Assembly (NCBI GenBank): GCA_947628635.1
Contig: CANRAX010000017.1
Location: forward strand, 1-16,625
Source of the DNA: an uncultured Bacilli bacterium
Lineage (GTDB): Bacteria; Bacillota_I; Bacilli_A; RF39; UBA660
DNA length: 16,625 nt
Reading direction: 5' to 3'
Position numbers and translations under genes: made by a program. Below, piece after piece: positions 7,118-15,434 of the stretch. Numbering within the stretch: position 1 is the first letter of the stretch; each line of letters begins with the position of its first letter. The notes beneath the pieces were generated by a model. It saw nothing but the letters and a program-made list of their open reading frames with translations, did not search any database and had not been told where the DNA came from.

Positions 7118-9328
7118 TTATTTTTTTGAATTTCTTAATCTTAAGGAATTAATAACAACTGTTAAACTACTAAATGTCATAGCTATTCCCGCCCATGATG
7201 GGTTCATTGAAATACCTAAAGGCTTTAATAAACCTATCGCAATAGGAAGCATACATATATTATAGAAAAAAGCCCAAAATAAATTTTGTTTTATTATTCT
7301 TAACGTTTTTTTACTAGTATCAAAAAGTCTAATGATATTTTCTAAATCATCATTCATTAAAATAATATCAGCAGAATCAACAGCAATATCAGTTCCACTA
7401 TTAAAGCTAACACCAATGTTGGCTGTTGCTAAAGAAGGAGCATCATTTATACCATCTCCTACCATCATGACTTTTTTATTTTCTTTTAATAACTTTTTAA
7501 TAAATTTTGTTTTTTCTTGAGGTAAAACGTTAGCAAGAACTTTTTTTATACCTAGTTTTTCAGCAATAATTTGAGCTGTCTTTTCATTATCTCCAGTTAA
7601 CATAATGACTTCTTTGTTTTTCTTTAAAAGATTTTCGACTGTTATTTTAGCTTCTTGGCGAAGAATATCAGAAATACCTACTAAACCTAATACTTTTTTA
7701 TCTTCAATTAAATAAACAATAGTATTAGCTTTTTTTTCTAATTCATTTTTTTTAGAATTTAAATAATTATCTTCTTTTATATTCAATTTAGCAAACAATT
7801 TTTCACTACCGACATAAACTTCTTTTCCAGCAATAGTACCTTTTAAACCTATACCTGGTATATTTTGAAATTTTGTAACATTTTCTAAAGAAACTTTATT
7901 ACTATCAATATATAATTTAAAAGCCGCTGCAATCGGATGAGTTGAATATGCTTCTAGAGAAGCTATTTTTTGAAGAATTTCTTCATCAGTTAAATTAGAT
8001 TTATTTATAACATTTTCTATTTGTAAATTACCATAAGTTAAAGAACCTGTTTTATCAAAAACAATAGTATCAATTTTACTTATATTTTCCAAGGAAGCAC
8101 TATCTTTTATTAAAATTCCTTTCTTAGCTGAAGTACCAACACTAATTACAACAGCAAGTGGTACTGCTAATCCTAATGAGCATGGACAAGCTACTACTAA
8201 TACCGTTACGAAAGCTGATAAACTTTCATTAATAGAAAAACCTAATAAGAAATAGCTAATTAATGTTACTAAGGCTAACAACATAATTGTTGGAACAAAA
8301 TAACCACTAATTTTATCAGCTAATCTTTGCACTGGTGCCTTTGTATTTGTAGCTTCTACAACTAATTTAACTATTTCAGAAATGGTTGAATCTTTACCAA
8401 TTTTCACAGCTTCATACTCAATGTAACCATCAATATTTATACTACCAGCAACAACTTTAGAGTCTTTTTGTTTTTTACTTGGTAATGCTTCTCCTGTAAT
8501 AAAAGATTCATCAACATGAGCTTCACCCTTAGTAATAATACCATCAACAGCAAGCCTCATTCCTGGTTTACAAATTAATATATCTTTTTTCTTAACTTCA
8601 TCAATAGTAACTTCTTTTGGTCCATCTTTTGTTTTCAAAATAGCTGTTGTAGGAGTAATTTGAACTAATTCTTGTAAAGCAGCTTTTGTTTTTTCTTTAC
8701 TATTTCCATCTATAATTCTTCCTAATTTAATAAAATATATAATTATAACACAAGACTCAAAATAAAGTGTTTTAACGGCTGATGATTGTCCTTTTAATAT
8801 TAAAATAAAATTAATAAGACTATAAACAAAACTAGTAAAAACGCCTAAGGAAACTAGACTATCCATATTAGGTGTTTTATGAACAAAGTTTTTATAACCA
8901 TTTTTAAATATATCAAAACCATATATTAAAAAAGGAATTGTCAAAAATAAGAGGCTTAATGCATAATTAAAAGGGTGTTCATGCATATTTAAAAACTCTA
9001 ATTGCTTTAAACCTATCATATGAGCCATAGAAATATATAAAACTAAAAGAGCTAACAAACCAAATACTACTAAAGATATTATATTACTTTTCTTTTTGCT
9101 TTTTTGTTTTTCAAGATTAAAAAGACCGGCACTTTCAAAACCGGCTTCTTTTATAAATCTTTCTAAATCTGCTAAAGTAAGATAATCTTCATATTCAATA
9201 GAAGCTTGAGCCATAACTAAGTTAACTGTTGCTTTAATAATTCCTTTTTGCTTATTTAAATATTTTTCTAAACCAGCTTGACAGGCACTACAAGTCATTC
9301 CGTTAATACTTAAAATTACTTTAGACAT
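7118..9328 (-). CDS. copA: Copper-exporting P1B-type ATPase CopA
   Basis: CopA uses ATP to export Cu(I) across the cytoplasmic membrane. The 736-residue protein has one N-terminal heavy-metal-binding domain with the motif GMTCSAC (10-16). Next come the membrane segments with the transport motif CPC (381-383), the actuator TGE (278-280), phosphorylated Asp425 in DKTG, the nucleotide-domain HP (464-465), TGDN (578-581) and GDGIND (624-629). In the last two membrane helices, YN (689-690) and MxxSS (Met717, Ser720, Ser721) complete the signature of Cu(I) specificity. All functional residues are present. It follows csoR by ten bases in the same transcript and has AGGTGA seven bases before ATG. Expression is expected to be switched on by copper through CsoR. 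No copZ chaperone gene lies between them, unlike the common Bacillus arrangement. Confidence 0.95.
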   Translation of the reverse strand: MSKVILSINGMTCSACQAGLEKYLNKQKGIIKATVNLVMAQASIEYEDYLTLADLERFIKEAGFESAGLFNLEKQKSKKKSNIISLVVFGLLALLVLYISMAHMIGLKQLEFLNMHEHPFNYALSLLFLTIPFLIYGFDIFKNGYKNFVHKTPNMDSLVSLGVFTSFVYSLINFILILKGQSSAVKTLYFESCVIIIYFIKLGRIIDGNSKEKTKAALQELVQITPTTAILKTKDGPKEVTIDEVKKKDILICKPGMRLAVDGIITKGEAHVDESFITGEALPSKKQKDSKVVAGSINIDGYIEYEAVKIGKDSTISEIVKLVVEATNTKAPVQRLADKISGYFVPTIMLLALVTLISYFLLGFSINESLSAFVTVLVVACPCSLGLAVPLAVVISVGTSAKKGILIKDSASLENISKIDTIVFDKTGSLTYGNLQIENVINKSNLTDEEILQKIASLEAYSTHPIAAAFKLYIDSNKVSLENVTKFQNIPGIGLKGTIAGKEVYVGSEKLFAKLNIKEDNYLNSKKNELEKKANTIVYLIEDKKVLGLVGISDILRQEAKITVENLLKKNKEVIMLTGDNEKTAQIIAEKLGIKKVLANVLPQEKTKFIKKLLKENKKVMMVGDGINDAPSLATANIGVSFNSGTDIAVDSADIILMNDDLENIIRLFDTSKKTLRIIKQNLFWAFFYNICMLPIAIGLLKPLGISMNPSWAGIAMTFSSLTVVINSLRLRNSKK

Positions 9329-9338
9329 TCTTAATCAC

Positions 9339-9626
9339 CTATTTCAATTTTTGAAATAATTCTACAACTTCTTTAATAGCATCTTTATTATTTTTCTTTA
9401 ATTCATCTGCTAAGCAATTAGTTAAATGATCCTCTAACATTTTTTCACCTAGAGTACGTAAGGAACTAATAATAGCTGACATTTGAATTAAAATATCGCC
9501 ACAATATCTATCATTATCAACCATTCCAACTATTCCTTTTACTTGACCTTCAATTGTACTTAATCGGTTACTTAAATATTTTTTTTCTTCTTCTGACCTA
9601 ATAGTCATTTTTTTCTTTTCACTCAT
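9339..9626 (-). CDS. csoR: Copper-sensing repressor CsoR
   Basis: CsoR binds DNA as an all-helical oligomer and releases it when it binds Cu(I). At 95 residues it has the normal size of the CsoR/RcnR/FrmR family. The three copper ligands are visible with the expected spacing: Cys42 in RYCGDI, then His67 and Cys71 in DHLTNC (25 and 4 residues apart, as in characterised CsoR proteins). This set indicates copper rather than nickel (RcnR) or formaldehyde (FrmR). The N-terminal region has the typical RLSTIEGQVKGI (21-32) helix. The ATG at 9626 has AGGTG seven bases upstream. The gene leads the operon with copA and has a palindromic site in its promoter, which implies autoregulation. Confidence 0.93.
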   Translation of the reverse strand: MSEKKKMTIRSEEEKKYLSNRLSTIEGQVKGIVGMVDNDRYCGDILIQMSAIISSLRTLGEKMLEDHLTNCLADELKKNNKDAIKEVVELFQKLK

Positions 9627-9640
9627 CCTTCATCACCTGA

Positions 9641-9669
9641 AAAAATTATACCACCCTCTAGGGGTGGTA
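9641..9669 (-). terminator. Possible terminator of the LRR gene, shared with the CsoR operator
   Basis: On the minus strand, 13 bases after the LRR gene stop, the same palindrome can fold in RNA as an 8-base GC-rich stem with a 5-base loop, followed by TAATTTTTT. This resembles an intrinsic terminator with a slightly delayed T tract. The csoR transcript starts downstream of it and so would not carry the hairpin. Confidence 0.5.
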
Positions 9670-9674
9670 GTCAA
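9645..9674 (-). promoter_or_regulatory. csoR-copA promoter
   Basis: On the minus strand, TTGACT (plus 9669-9674), an 18-base spacer and a perfect TATAAT (plus 9645-9650) form a strong promoter. The expected transcription start, near 9638, leaves only about 12 bases of leader before the csoR ATG at 9626. The ribosome binding site AGGTG would then lie at the very 5' end of the mRNA. The promoter starts 8 bases after the stop codon of the LRR gene. Confidence 0.85.
9649..9669. promoter_or_regulatory. Probable CsoR operator palindrome
   Basis: TACCACCC (9649-9656) and GGGTGGTA (9662-9669) are perfect inverted 8-base arms around a 5-base centre. The site is GC-rich in an AT-rich region, fills the csoR promoter spacer and touches both hexamers. 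CsoR operators are known to be GC-rich TACC/GGTA-type inverted repeats overlapping the promoter, so a bound repressor here would block RNA polymerase. Confidence 0.8.
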
Positions 9675-9682
9675 TATTAATA

Positions 9683-12013
9683 TTAAATTAATTCATCATC
9701 AAAATTATGATCATTATCTTTTTTATTTAAGTCATTAAATTCTTGAGATAAATCTTTTTTCTCATCATAATCATTAGTATCTAAATTATTATTAGTTAAA
9801 TCATTGCTTTTTTCATAATTTTCATCTGAGCTAACTTCATTTTGATAAGTGCTTTCATAATGATTATTTGCAAAATCTTCGCTTTCTAAATTATTTTGAT
9901 TTAATTGATTATTTGAATTATCATCAATTAAAGTATTAGCAATACTCTTATCAAAATCTTCAGCAACTTTTTTGAAACTTTCATTATCATCTGATACTAC
10001 ACTATTATCTTCATTTGAAATAAGAGATTTCACTTCAAAATCAGTAGTATTTTCGTTATCTTTTGCAAAATCAAAAGTAATTGATTGCTCATTATTATTA
10101 TCATTTGCAAAATCAAAAGAATTCGATTTTTCATTATCTTTATTATCATCAGTCTCTTCTACTGGATCGATTGGTGCAATTATTTCTTTATCCTCAAAAC
10201 TAGCTTTATTACTTTCTGTATTTTCCTCTAAATTATTTAATTGAGATGGTTTGTCCATAGAAATATCGTCTATTTCTTCAGGAACATCAACAATAGTGTT
10301 ATTTAATTGGTCGTCTTCAATCTTTTCTTTATTTTCTAAATTTTCAGAAGCAAGGGCACTTTCACTTAAAGCTTCAAAAGTCTCCGCATGCTTTTTATCA
10401 TTAATAGCTTTTATTTTTGCTTGTTGTTTACTCTTTCTTAGATTAGTTATCAACAATATTATAATTATTAGAAAAACACAAATAGCTATAAAAATTATAA
10501 AATTGATTTTATTAAATGGTTGTGATCTATTAATGGCTGTTTGATATTTTTCATAATCATAAACAATTTGAAATTTGCCTTCAGGAGGATTTTTTTCAAG
10601 ATATTTAGCAATTTCCGAATCTTTTTGAACATGGAACACTGTATTTTTTAAGCCTTTTTCACTTTCAAAGATGTTTTTGCCAATTTTCTTTATTGTCGCT
10701 GGCAAATAAATATCTTTTGCATAAACATCAGCTAAAGCATGGCTTTCAATCTTTTCTAAGCCTTCTTTAAATATAATTGTTTTAGCACTAGTAAATGAAA
10801 AACTACCATTTTCAATAGTTTTTACACTTTCGGGAATTATTATTGTCTTAACTTTCGAATTATAATAATCAGAAAATGCTTCTGAAGCAATTGTGTTTAT
10901 ACCTGATGGTACTTCAACAACACTTGTTTTTTTATCACAAGCATACAAAATTCCATCTCTAATGGCAAATCCATTTACGAGAAATTTTTTTATTTCATTA
11001 TAGTTATAATTAACATAATTTTCACAACTTTTTACAATTGTATCGCTTGCTTCAAAATCATACTCAATATCAATATCAGATTGACCATAGTTATTTTTTA
11101 TGAAATTATCAGCAAAGGAGCCTCTAACTACATGGAATGTTGGCCTTTCAATCAATTTACTTCCAAAGGCATTAGTCCCAATTTTTGTAATAGAAGATGG
11201 TAGATAAATATCAACAAAATCTGAATCTAAAAACGCTTCATTTCCAATTTCTTCTATTCCTTCTTGTAAAACTAATTCATCAGTATTTAAATATTGAAAA
11301 GCTGAATCATCGATTTTCTTTACATTACCTGGAATAACTAAACTGCTAAAGTAATAAACATTATCACTATCAAAATCAGCCACTTCGAGTATAGTTTTAG
11401 GTAAAATCAATTTTCTTTTTGAACCTAGATATTTTTTTAAAATACCATTCGTTATAACGAAACCATCTTCATCAGCCATCGATTTATCATATTTTTCATT
11501 TAAATCATATAATTTATAATTTTTTTGAGCTTCTATTAAATTAGCATAACAAACAAAGTTCTGGCTAGGCACACTTAGAGCTTGATCATTAACTATAAAA
11601 GGATAACTATTGTCTTTTAAAGTAATAACACCTTGATTATTATTCAATTGATACGTAAAAGTTCTTTTAACATGTTGTGAATCTTCATAATTATCATTGT
11701 AAAGTAAACTAGTCCAACCAATGTCAACTTTATTAGCACTTTTAAAATTTAAAGTAATTCGATAATTTTCTAAATTATAGTAATCAATAGCGTCATCATA
11801 ATCAGCACTTGTTTCATAGTCTTTTCTATCAATTTTTAATCCCTCTTTTATAGATGGCAAATTAAAATAATTATTTATGGCATTACCTTTTACGATATTA
11901 CAATACCATTCTTTATCTAGGCTGTCGGCAATACCATTTTTTGCATAAACTTTAACATTAAAAAATGCTAGAAACAATATTAATAAAATTGAAATTCTTC
12001 TTTTTTTATTCAT
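9683..12013 (-). CDS. BspA-type LRR surface protein with membrane anchor and acidic tail
   Basis: This is a 776-residue envelope protein of unknown role. A signal peptide (1-24, ending KVYA) leads to an uncharacterised region (25-185). Two leucine-rich-repeat blocks of the LRR_5/BspA type follow (about 187-285 and 348-450). Each opens with a GF(V/A)I-x-(N/D)GIL motif and continues with repeats such as LPSSITKIGTNAFG. A single membrane helix lies at about 504-524, then a basic stop-transfer patch (LRKSKQQAK). The remaining roughly 250 residues are dominated by Asp, Glu and Asn and probably disordered. By topology the repeats face outside and the tail lies in the cytoplasm. BspA-type repeats elsewhere act in binding to proteins or cells; a role here is inference. 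The start is ATG 12013, with GAGG eight bases upstream; the in-frame TTG at 12019 is too close to that site. Mucin-like or sensing functions cannot be distinguished. Confidence 0.85.
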   Translation of the reverse strand: MNKKRRISILLILFLAFFNVKVYAKNGIADSLDKEWYCNIVKGNAINNYFNLPSIKEGLKIDRKDYETSADYDDAIDYYNLENYRITLNFKSANKVDIGWTSLLYNDNYEDSQHVKRTFTYQLNNNQGVITLKDNSYPFIVNDQALSVPSQNFVCYANLIEAQKNYKLYDLNEKYDKSMADEDGFVITNGILKKYLGSKRKLILPKTILEVADFDSDNVYYFSSLVIPGNVKKIDDSAFQYLNTDELVLQEGIEEIGNEAFLDSDFVDIYLPSSITKIGTNAFGSKLIERPTFHVVRGSFADNFIKNNYGQSDIDIEYDFEASDTIVKSCENYVNYNYNEIKKFLVNGFAIRDGILYACDKKTSVVEVPSGINTIASEAFSDYYNSKVKTIIIPESVKTIENGSFSFTSAKTIIFKEGLEKIESHALADVYAKDIYLPATIKKIGKNIFESEKGLKNTVFHVQKDSEIAKYLEKNPPEGKFQIVYDYEKYQTAINRSQPFNKINFIIFIAICVFLIIIILLITNLRKSKQQAKIKAINDKKHAETFEALSESALASENLENKEKIEDDQLNNTIVDVPEEIDDISMDKPSQLNNLEENTESNKASFEDKEIIAPIDPVEETDDNKDNEKSNSFDFANDNNNEQSITFDFAKDNENTTDFEVKSLISNEDNSVVSDDNESFKKVAEDFDKSIANTLIDDNSNNQLNQNNLESEDFANNHYESTYQNEVSSDENYEKSNDLTNNNLDTNDYDEKKDLSQEFNDLNKKDNDHNFDDELI
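10062..10119 (-). repeat. Short repeat in the LRR protein tail
   Basis: The 16-base word TTTGCAAAATCAAAAG occurs at 10062-10077 and 10104-10119 on the plus strand, exactly 42 bases (14 codons) apart. It encodes the repeated peptides SFDFAND and TFDFAKD in the acidic tail (about residues 632-652). This suggests a small in-frame duplication. Confidence 0.7.
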
Positions 12014-12078
12014 ATACAAAGCCTCTTTTTATTCTTCATTTTTATATTAAATTAAGGATAAAATCTTTATCTTATAAC

Positions 12079-12107
12079 AGTATATCAAAAATTAATAAAT
12101 ATTTCCA
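12079..12107 (-). promoter_or_regulatory. Likely promoter of the LRR gene
   Basis: On the minus strand, TGGAAA (plus 12102-12107), a 17-base spacer and TATACT (plus 12079-12084) form a plausible promoter with a weak -35. It leaves a leader of about 60 bases before ATG 12013. No terminator is visible between the dehydrogenase gene and this site, so read-through is also possible. Confidence 0.5.
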
Positions 12108-12136
12108 CCTATTTCTATTTTTTTTATGTAAATTAA

Positions 12137-12880
12137 TTAACTTCTTGTAGCACCATCAACTTGTAAAATTTCTCCCGTAATATAACTAGCCATATCACTA
12201 GCTAAAAACAGAAAAGCATTAGCAACATCTCGTGGTTGACCTATTCTACCTAAGGGAATTGTTTTTATTAAAGGTTCTATCATTTCTTTTGGTAGATTGG
12301 CAACCATATCAGTATTAATTATACCTGGGGCAACAGCATTAACTCTTATATTAAAAGGAGCTAACTCTCTTGCTAAAGATTTTGTTAAGCCATTGACAGC
12401 AAATTTACTAGCTGGGTAACCTACTCCTGAAGGCTGACCATAAATACTAACCATTGAACTAGTATTTAATATAACACCACTTTTTCTTTCTTTCATATAA
12501 GAAACTACGGCCTTGGTCATATTAAAAATAGCATTAACATTTAAATCCATTATTTTTTCAAAATCTAAAGAGCTTGTCTCTTCAATTTTCTTATTAGCAG
12601 ATATTCCAGCATTATTAATTAAAACATCAATATGACCATGTTTTTCAATAATCTTTTTAATAACAGATTCTATATCTAGATAATCATTTAAATTTGGATA
12701 AAATCCCTCGGCTTCAAAGCCCTCATCTTTTAAAATAGCTAAAGTTTTATTAACTGTTTCTTCTTTTGAACCAAAAATAATTACTTTAGCTTTATTTTCT
12801 AAAAAAACTCTAGCTATTTCTAAACCAATTCCTCTGGTTCCACCTGTTATTACAACAACTTTATCTTTAAAATCAAACAT
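12137..12880 (-). CDS. Short-chain dehydrogenase/reductase, FabG-like
   Basis: This NAD(P)-dependent oxidoreductase has 247 residues, the standard size of classical SDR enzymes. Visible features are the cofactor motif TGGTRGIG (12-19), NNAG (89-92), Asn114, and the catalytic Ser142, Tyr155 and Lys159 within YPASK. Next come the PG motif (PGIINTDM, 185-192) and a C-terminal GEILQVDGA (236-244). It most resembles 3-oxoacyl-ACP reductases, which act in fatty acid elongation. No other fatty acid genes are nearby, and related SDRs act on sugars, steroids or alcohols, so the substrate is uncertain. The ATG has AAAGGAT eight bases upstream. It lies behind the ftsZ terminator, so it is probably transcribed separately from ftsAZ, although no clear promoter is seen in the gap. 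Confidence 0.85.
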   Translation of the reverse strand: MFDFKDKVVVITGGTRGIGLEIARVFLENKAKVIIFGSKEETVNKTLAILKDEGFEAEGFYPNLNDYLDIESVIKKIIEKHGHIDVLINNAGISANKKIEETSSLDFEKIMDLNVNAIFNMTKAVVSYMKERKSGVILNTSSMVSIYGQPSGVGYPASKFAVNGLTKSLARELAPFNIRVNAVAPGIINTDMVANLPKEMIEPLIKTIPLGRIGQPRDVANAFLFLASDMASYITGEILQVDGATRS

Positions 12881-12941
12881 ATATCTTTATCCTTTCATAA
12901 CTATGTTTTTTACTAATAATTTTTATCATTTATATACTTAG

Positions 12942-12970
12942 AAAAAAAATCTAATTAAAAATTAGATTTT
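12942..12970 (-). terminator. Rho-independent terminator of ftsA-ftsZ
   Basis: An 11-base perfect stem, AAAATCTAATT (12946-12956) with AATTAGATTTT (12960-12970) around a 3-base loop, is followed on the minus strand by further T. It begins directly at the ftsZ stop codon. The stem is AT-rich but long. It isolates ftsAZ from the dehydrogenase gene. Confidence 0.75.
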
Positions 12971-14103
12971 TAGAAATTTCTATCTCTTAAGAAAGGAGGT
13001 AATTCAAAGTCGCCTCCTGAAGCAGGCTCATCATCATCGTCATCTTGTAATACTTCTGGAGCTTGCTTAAATGGCTCTGGCGTTGATCTCCTATTAGGAT
13101 TGTTATTATTAACAGCTTGAGCTGAAGTAAAGACTGGTTCTTCTTTCTTCTTAGCTTTATCAAAACCTGTAGCAATAACAGTTACTATAACTTCATCAGA
13201 TAAATTTTCATTAATTACTGATCCAAAAATCGTATTAATATCGGTATTAGCAGCAGCTCTAACTACTTCCGCAGCTTGTTCAGCTTCAAATAAAGTTAAA
13301 TTAACGCCACCAGTAATATTGATAATAGCATCTGTTGCTCCTTCAATAGAAGCGTCAAGTAATGGACTAGAAACAGCTTGCTTAGCAGCTTCAATAGCTC
13401 TATCTTCACCCATTCCAATACCTATACCAATAATAGCTCTTCCAGATTTTTCCATAACAGCTCTAACATCAGCAAAGTCCAAGTTGACAAGTCCAACCAC
13501 AGCAATTAAATCAGAAATTGATTGAACACCACGTCTCAAAACGTTATCAACTTCTTTGAAAGCTTCTAGCATTGGTGTTGTTTTATCAATAATTTCTCTT
13601 AATCTATCATTTGGAATTACAATTAAAGTATCAACATGTTTTTTTAACTCTTCAATACCAGCGATAGCATTATCCATTCGTTTTTTACCTTCAAATGAGA
13701 AAGGTTTTGTAACGATAGCTACTGTTAAAGCACCTAATCCTTGAGCAATTTCAGCAACAATTGGTGCGGCACCAGTACCAGTTCCACCACCCATTCCAGA
13801 AGTGATGAATACCATGTCTGCTCCTGTCAAAGCTTCTTCTATTTCCTTTTTAGACTCTAAAGCTGCTTCTTTACCAATTTCTGGTTTAGCACCAGCTCCC
13901 AAGCCATCAGTTAAATTAGCACCAATTTGAATTTTTACATCTGCTTTAGAACTATTTAATACTTGTAAATCAGTATTAGCTACAATAAATTCTACACCTT
14001 TAACGCCTGATTCAACCATTCTATTGATGGCATTTCCACCACCACCACCAAGGCCGATAACTTTTATTTTTGCTAACTGATCCATTTCTAATCCGCCTAT
14101 CAT
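12970..14103 (-). CDS. ftsZ: Cell division GTPase FtsZ
   Basis: FtsZ is the tubulin homologue that polymerises into the division ring at midcell. The N-terminal GTPase core shows VIGLGGGGGNAINRM (15-29), the tubulin signature GGGTGTG (105-111) and the catalytic T7 loop NLDFADV (207-213). The globular domain ends near residue 318. A short variable linker of about 48 residues, with five consecutive Asp (354-358), precedes the C-terminal peptide FELPPFLRDRNF (366-377). That peptide is the usual binding site for FtsA and other partners. Length (377) is normal for Firmicutes. The ATG at 14103 has a full AAGGAGG seven bases upstream; the internal Met7 lacks such a site. It follows ftsA by 12 bases in one operon and is closed by a terminator, without the usual sepF-divIVA genes after it. 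Confidence 0.97.
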   Translation of the reverse strand: MIGGLEMDQLAKIKVIGLGGGGGNAINRMVESGVKGVEFIVANTDLQVLNSSKADVKIQIGANLTDGLGAGAKPEIGKEAALESKKEIEEALTGADMVFITSGMGGGTGTGAAPIVAEIAQGLGALTVAIVTKPFSFEGKKRMDNAIAGIEELKKHVDTLIVIPNDRLREIIDKTTPMLEAFKEVDNVLRRGVQSISDLIAVVGLVNLDFADVRAVMEKSGRAIIGIGIGMGEDRAIEAAKQAVSSPLLDASIEGATDAIINITGGVNLTLFEAEQAAEVVRAAANTDINTIFGSVINENLSDEVIVTVIATGFDKAKKKEEPVFTSAQAVNNNNPNRRSTPEPFKQAPEVLQDDDDDEPASGGDFELPPFLRDRNF

Positions 14104-14115
14104 ACCTTATCCTCC

Positions 14116-15360
14116 TTAATCATCAAAAAAATGTCTAAATATTTTACTCGTTATATTTTCATCGGTATTTTCTACAACGTTTTCAGTTGTTTTTATTAAA
14201 TTATTTATTTCTTCATCGTCAACCATATTATAAGTTTTTCCTCGTAAAGAAAGTTTATCAAAAAAATATTTTATTATTCCCAAGGAACTACTATATTTAT
14301 TATGTCTTACTCCTATTGTGGAAATATTGCATACTCTAGCGACAAAGCCAAATTCATCATCAACGATATTTTGGAAGCCCGCCATCTCGCTTAAGCCACC
14401 TGTTATTATTATATAACGTATTTCTCTATTTGTTAAGTTTTTTATTTCATTTTTAACAAGTTTTAATAATTCTCTTAACCTTGCTTCAACTACTTTTGAT
14501 ATATCAACTTGGGTAATTTTATTAGTTTCATTCTCACTATTAGTAACTTCTATAACATCTGTGTTATCAGCTTTTTTACTGACAGCAACAGCAAAATTTT
14601 CTTTCAATTTTTTAGCTTGTTTCAAATCTATTTTATAAATATATGCAATATCTTTATCAACATTTTTACTTCCAACAGGAATAACGGAATTTTTTATTTG
14701 AATACCTCGATTATATATAGCAACATTCGTTTTATTTTCTCCAATATTAATTATTGCTCCAACTAACTCATCTAATTTTTTATTTTTTACGGCATAATAA
14801 TCACCCGTTGATGTATAAGCAATATCAACAGTTTCTAACCCACTTAATTTTAGAACTTCTAAAAGACGATATAAAGGTTCTTTTTCCAAAGTACTTATAA
14901 CTACTTTAGTTTCAATATTACTTCCATGCATTTTTTTAGGATCTTTTATTTCCTCTTTACCATCTACTTTGAAACTAATTGGAATTGAAGTAACAAGTTC
15001 CTCTTCTTTAAAATCCATATCTTTTAAAGCATCAACAATACAATTACTTATATCAGTACCAGATATAGAATTATAATCAGAAACTTCAGCACTACCTCTT
15101 AATATATCCATCTTACAATCTGTTGGTGGTACACAAGCAATTACTTTTTTTATTTTAAAACCTAACATTTCTTCTATATCTTTTAAAGCTTCTTTTACAC
15201 TAGAAACCGCTAATTTCGTATCTACAATTTGTCCTTCTTTAATACCTCGAGCTTTAACACTAGTAGCTGCTAAACAATTGAACTTATCATTCTTTTTTTC
15301 ACAAACAACTATCTTTATACTATGACTTCCTAAATCTATTCCAGTATAAATACTATCCAT
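14116..15360 (-). CDS. ftsA: Cell division protein FtsA
   Basis: FtsA is an actin-like ATPase that anchors FtsZ filaments to the membrane and recruits septal synthesis proteins. The 414-residue protein starts with the actin-family phosphate motif GIDLGSHSIKIV (7-18). It has the FtsA-specific 1C domain near residues 85-165 and carries the adenosine-binding motif IIITGGLSEMAGF (317-329). It ends in a short amphipathic helix, NITSKIFRHFFDD (402-414), the usual membrane-targeting sequence, separated by an acidic linker. It is slightly shorter than Bacillus FtsA. The ATG at 15360 has AGGAG eight bases upstream, and a strong promoter lies just before it. It is followed by ftsZ, as in most Gram-positive division clusters, but ftsQ/divIB and the mur genes are not adjacent. 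Confidence 0.95.
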   Translation of the reverse strand: MDSIYTGIDLGSHSIKIVVCEKKNDKFNCLAATSVKARGIKEGQIVDTKLAVSSVKEALKDIEEMLGFKIKKVIACVPPTDCKMDILRGSAEVSDYNSISGTDISNCIVDALKDMDFKEEELVTSIPISFKVDGKEEIKDPKKMHGSNIETKVVISTLEKEPLYRLLEVLKLSGLETVDIAYTSTGDYYAVKNKKLDELVGAIINIGENKTNVAIYNRGIQIKNSVIPVGSKNVDKDIAYIYKIDLKQAKKLKENFAVAVSKKADNTDVIEVTNSENETNKITQVDISKVVEARLRELLKLVKNEIKNLTNREIRYIIITGGLSEMAGFQNIVDDEFGFVARVCNISTIGVRHNKYSSSLGIIKYFFDKLSLRGKTYNMVDDEEINNLIKTTENVVENTDENITSKIFRHFFDD

Positions 15361-15384
15361 ATTAGCAACTCCTATCCTAAAACA

Positions 15385-15412
15385 ATTATACTATAAATTA
15401 AAAATTTGTAAA
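15385..15412 (-). promoter_or_regulatory. ftsA-ftsZ promoter
   Basis: On the minus strand, TTTACA (plus 15407-15412), a 16-base spacer and a perfect TATAAT (plus 15385-15390) form a strong housekeeping promoter, 24 bases before the ftsA ATG. It lies in the gap behind the glycosyltransferase gene, for which no terminator is seen. Confidence 0.75.
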
Positions 15413-15434
15413 ATATTTTTTCCTCTTTTAGTAA

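Noticed and set aside
12057..12071. Small palindrome GATAAA-atc-TTTATC upstream of the LRR gene
   Set aside because: It is AT-rich with a 3-base loop, has no T tract on either strand, and such palindromes are expected by chance in this composition.
12987..13175. 62-residue frame overlapping the ftsZ 3' end on the same strand
   Set aside because: It is a frame shadow of the repeat-like low-complexity FtsZ linker and has no motif; the FtsZ frame is clear.
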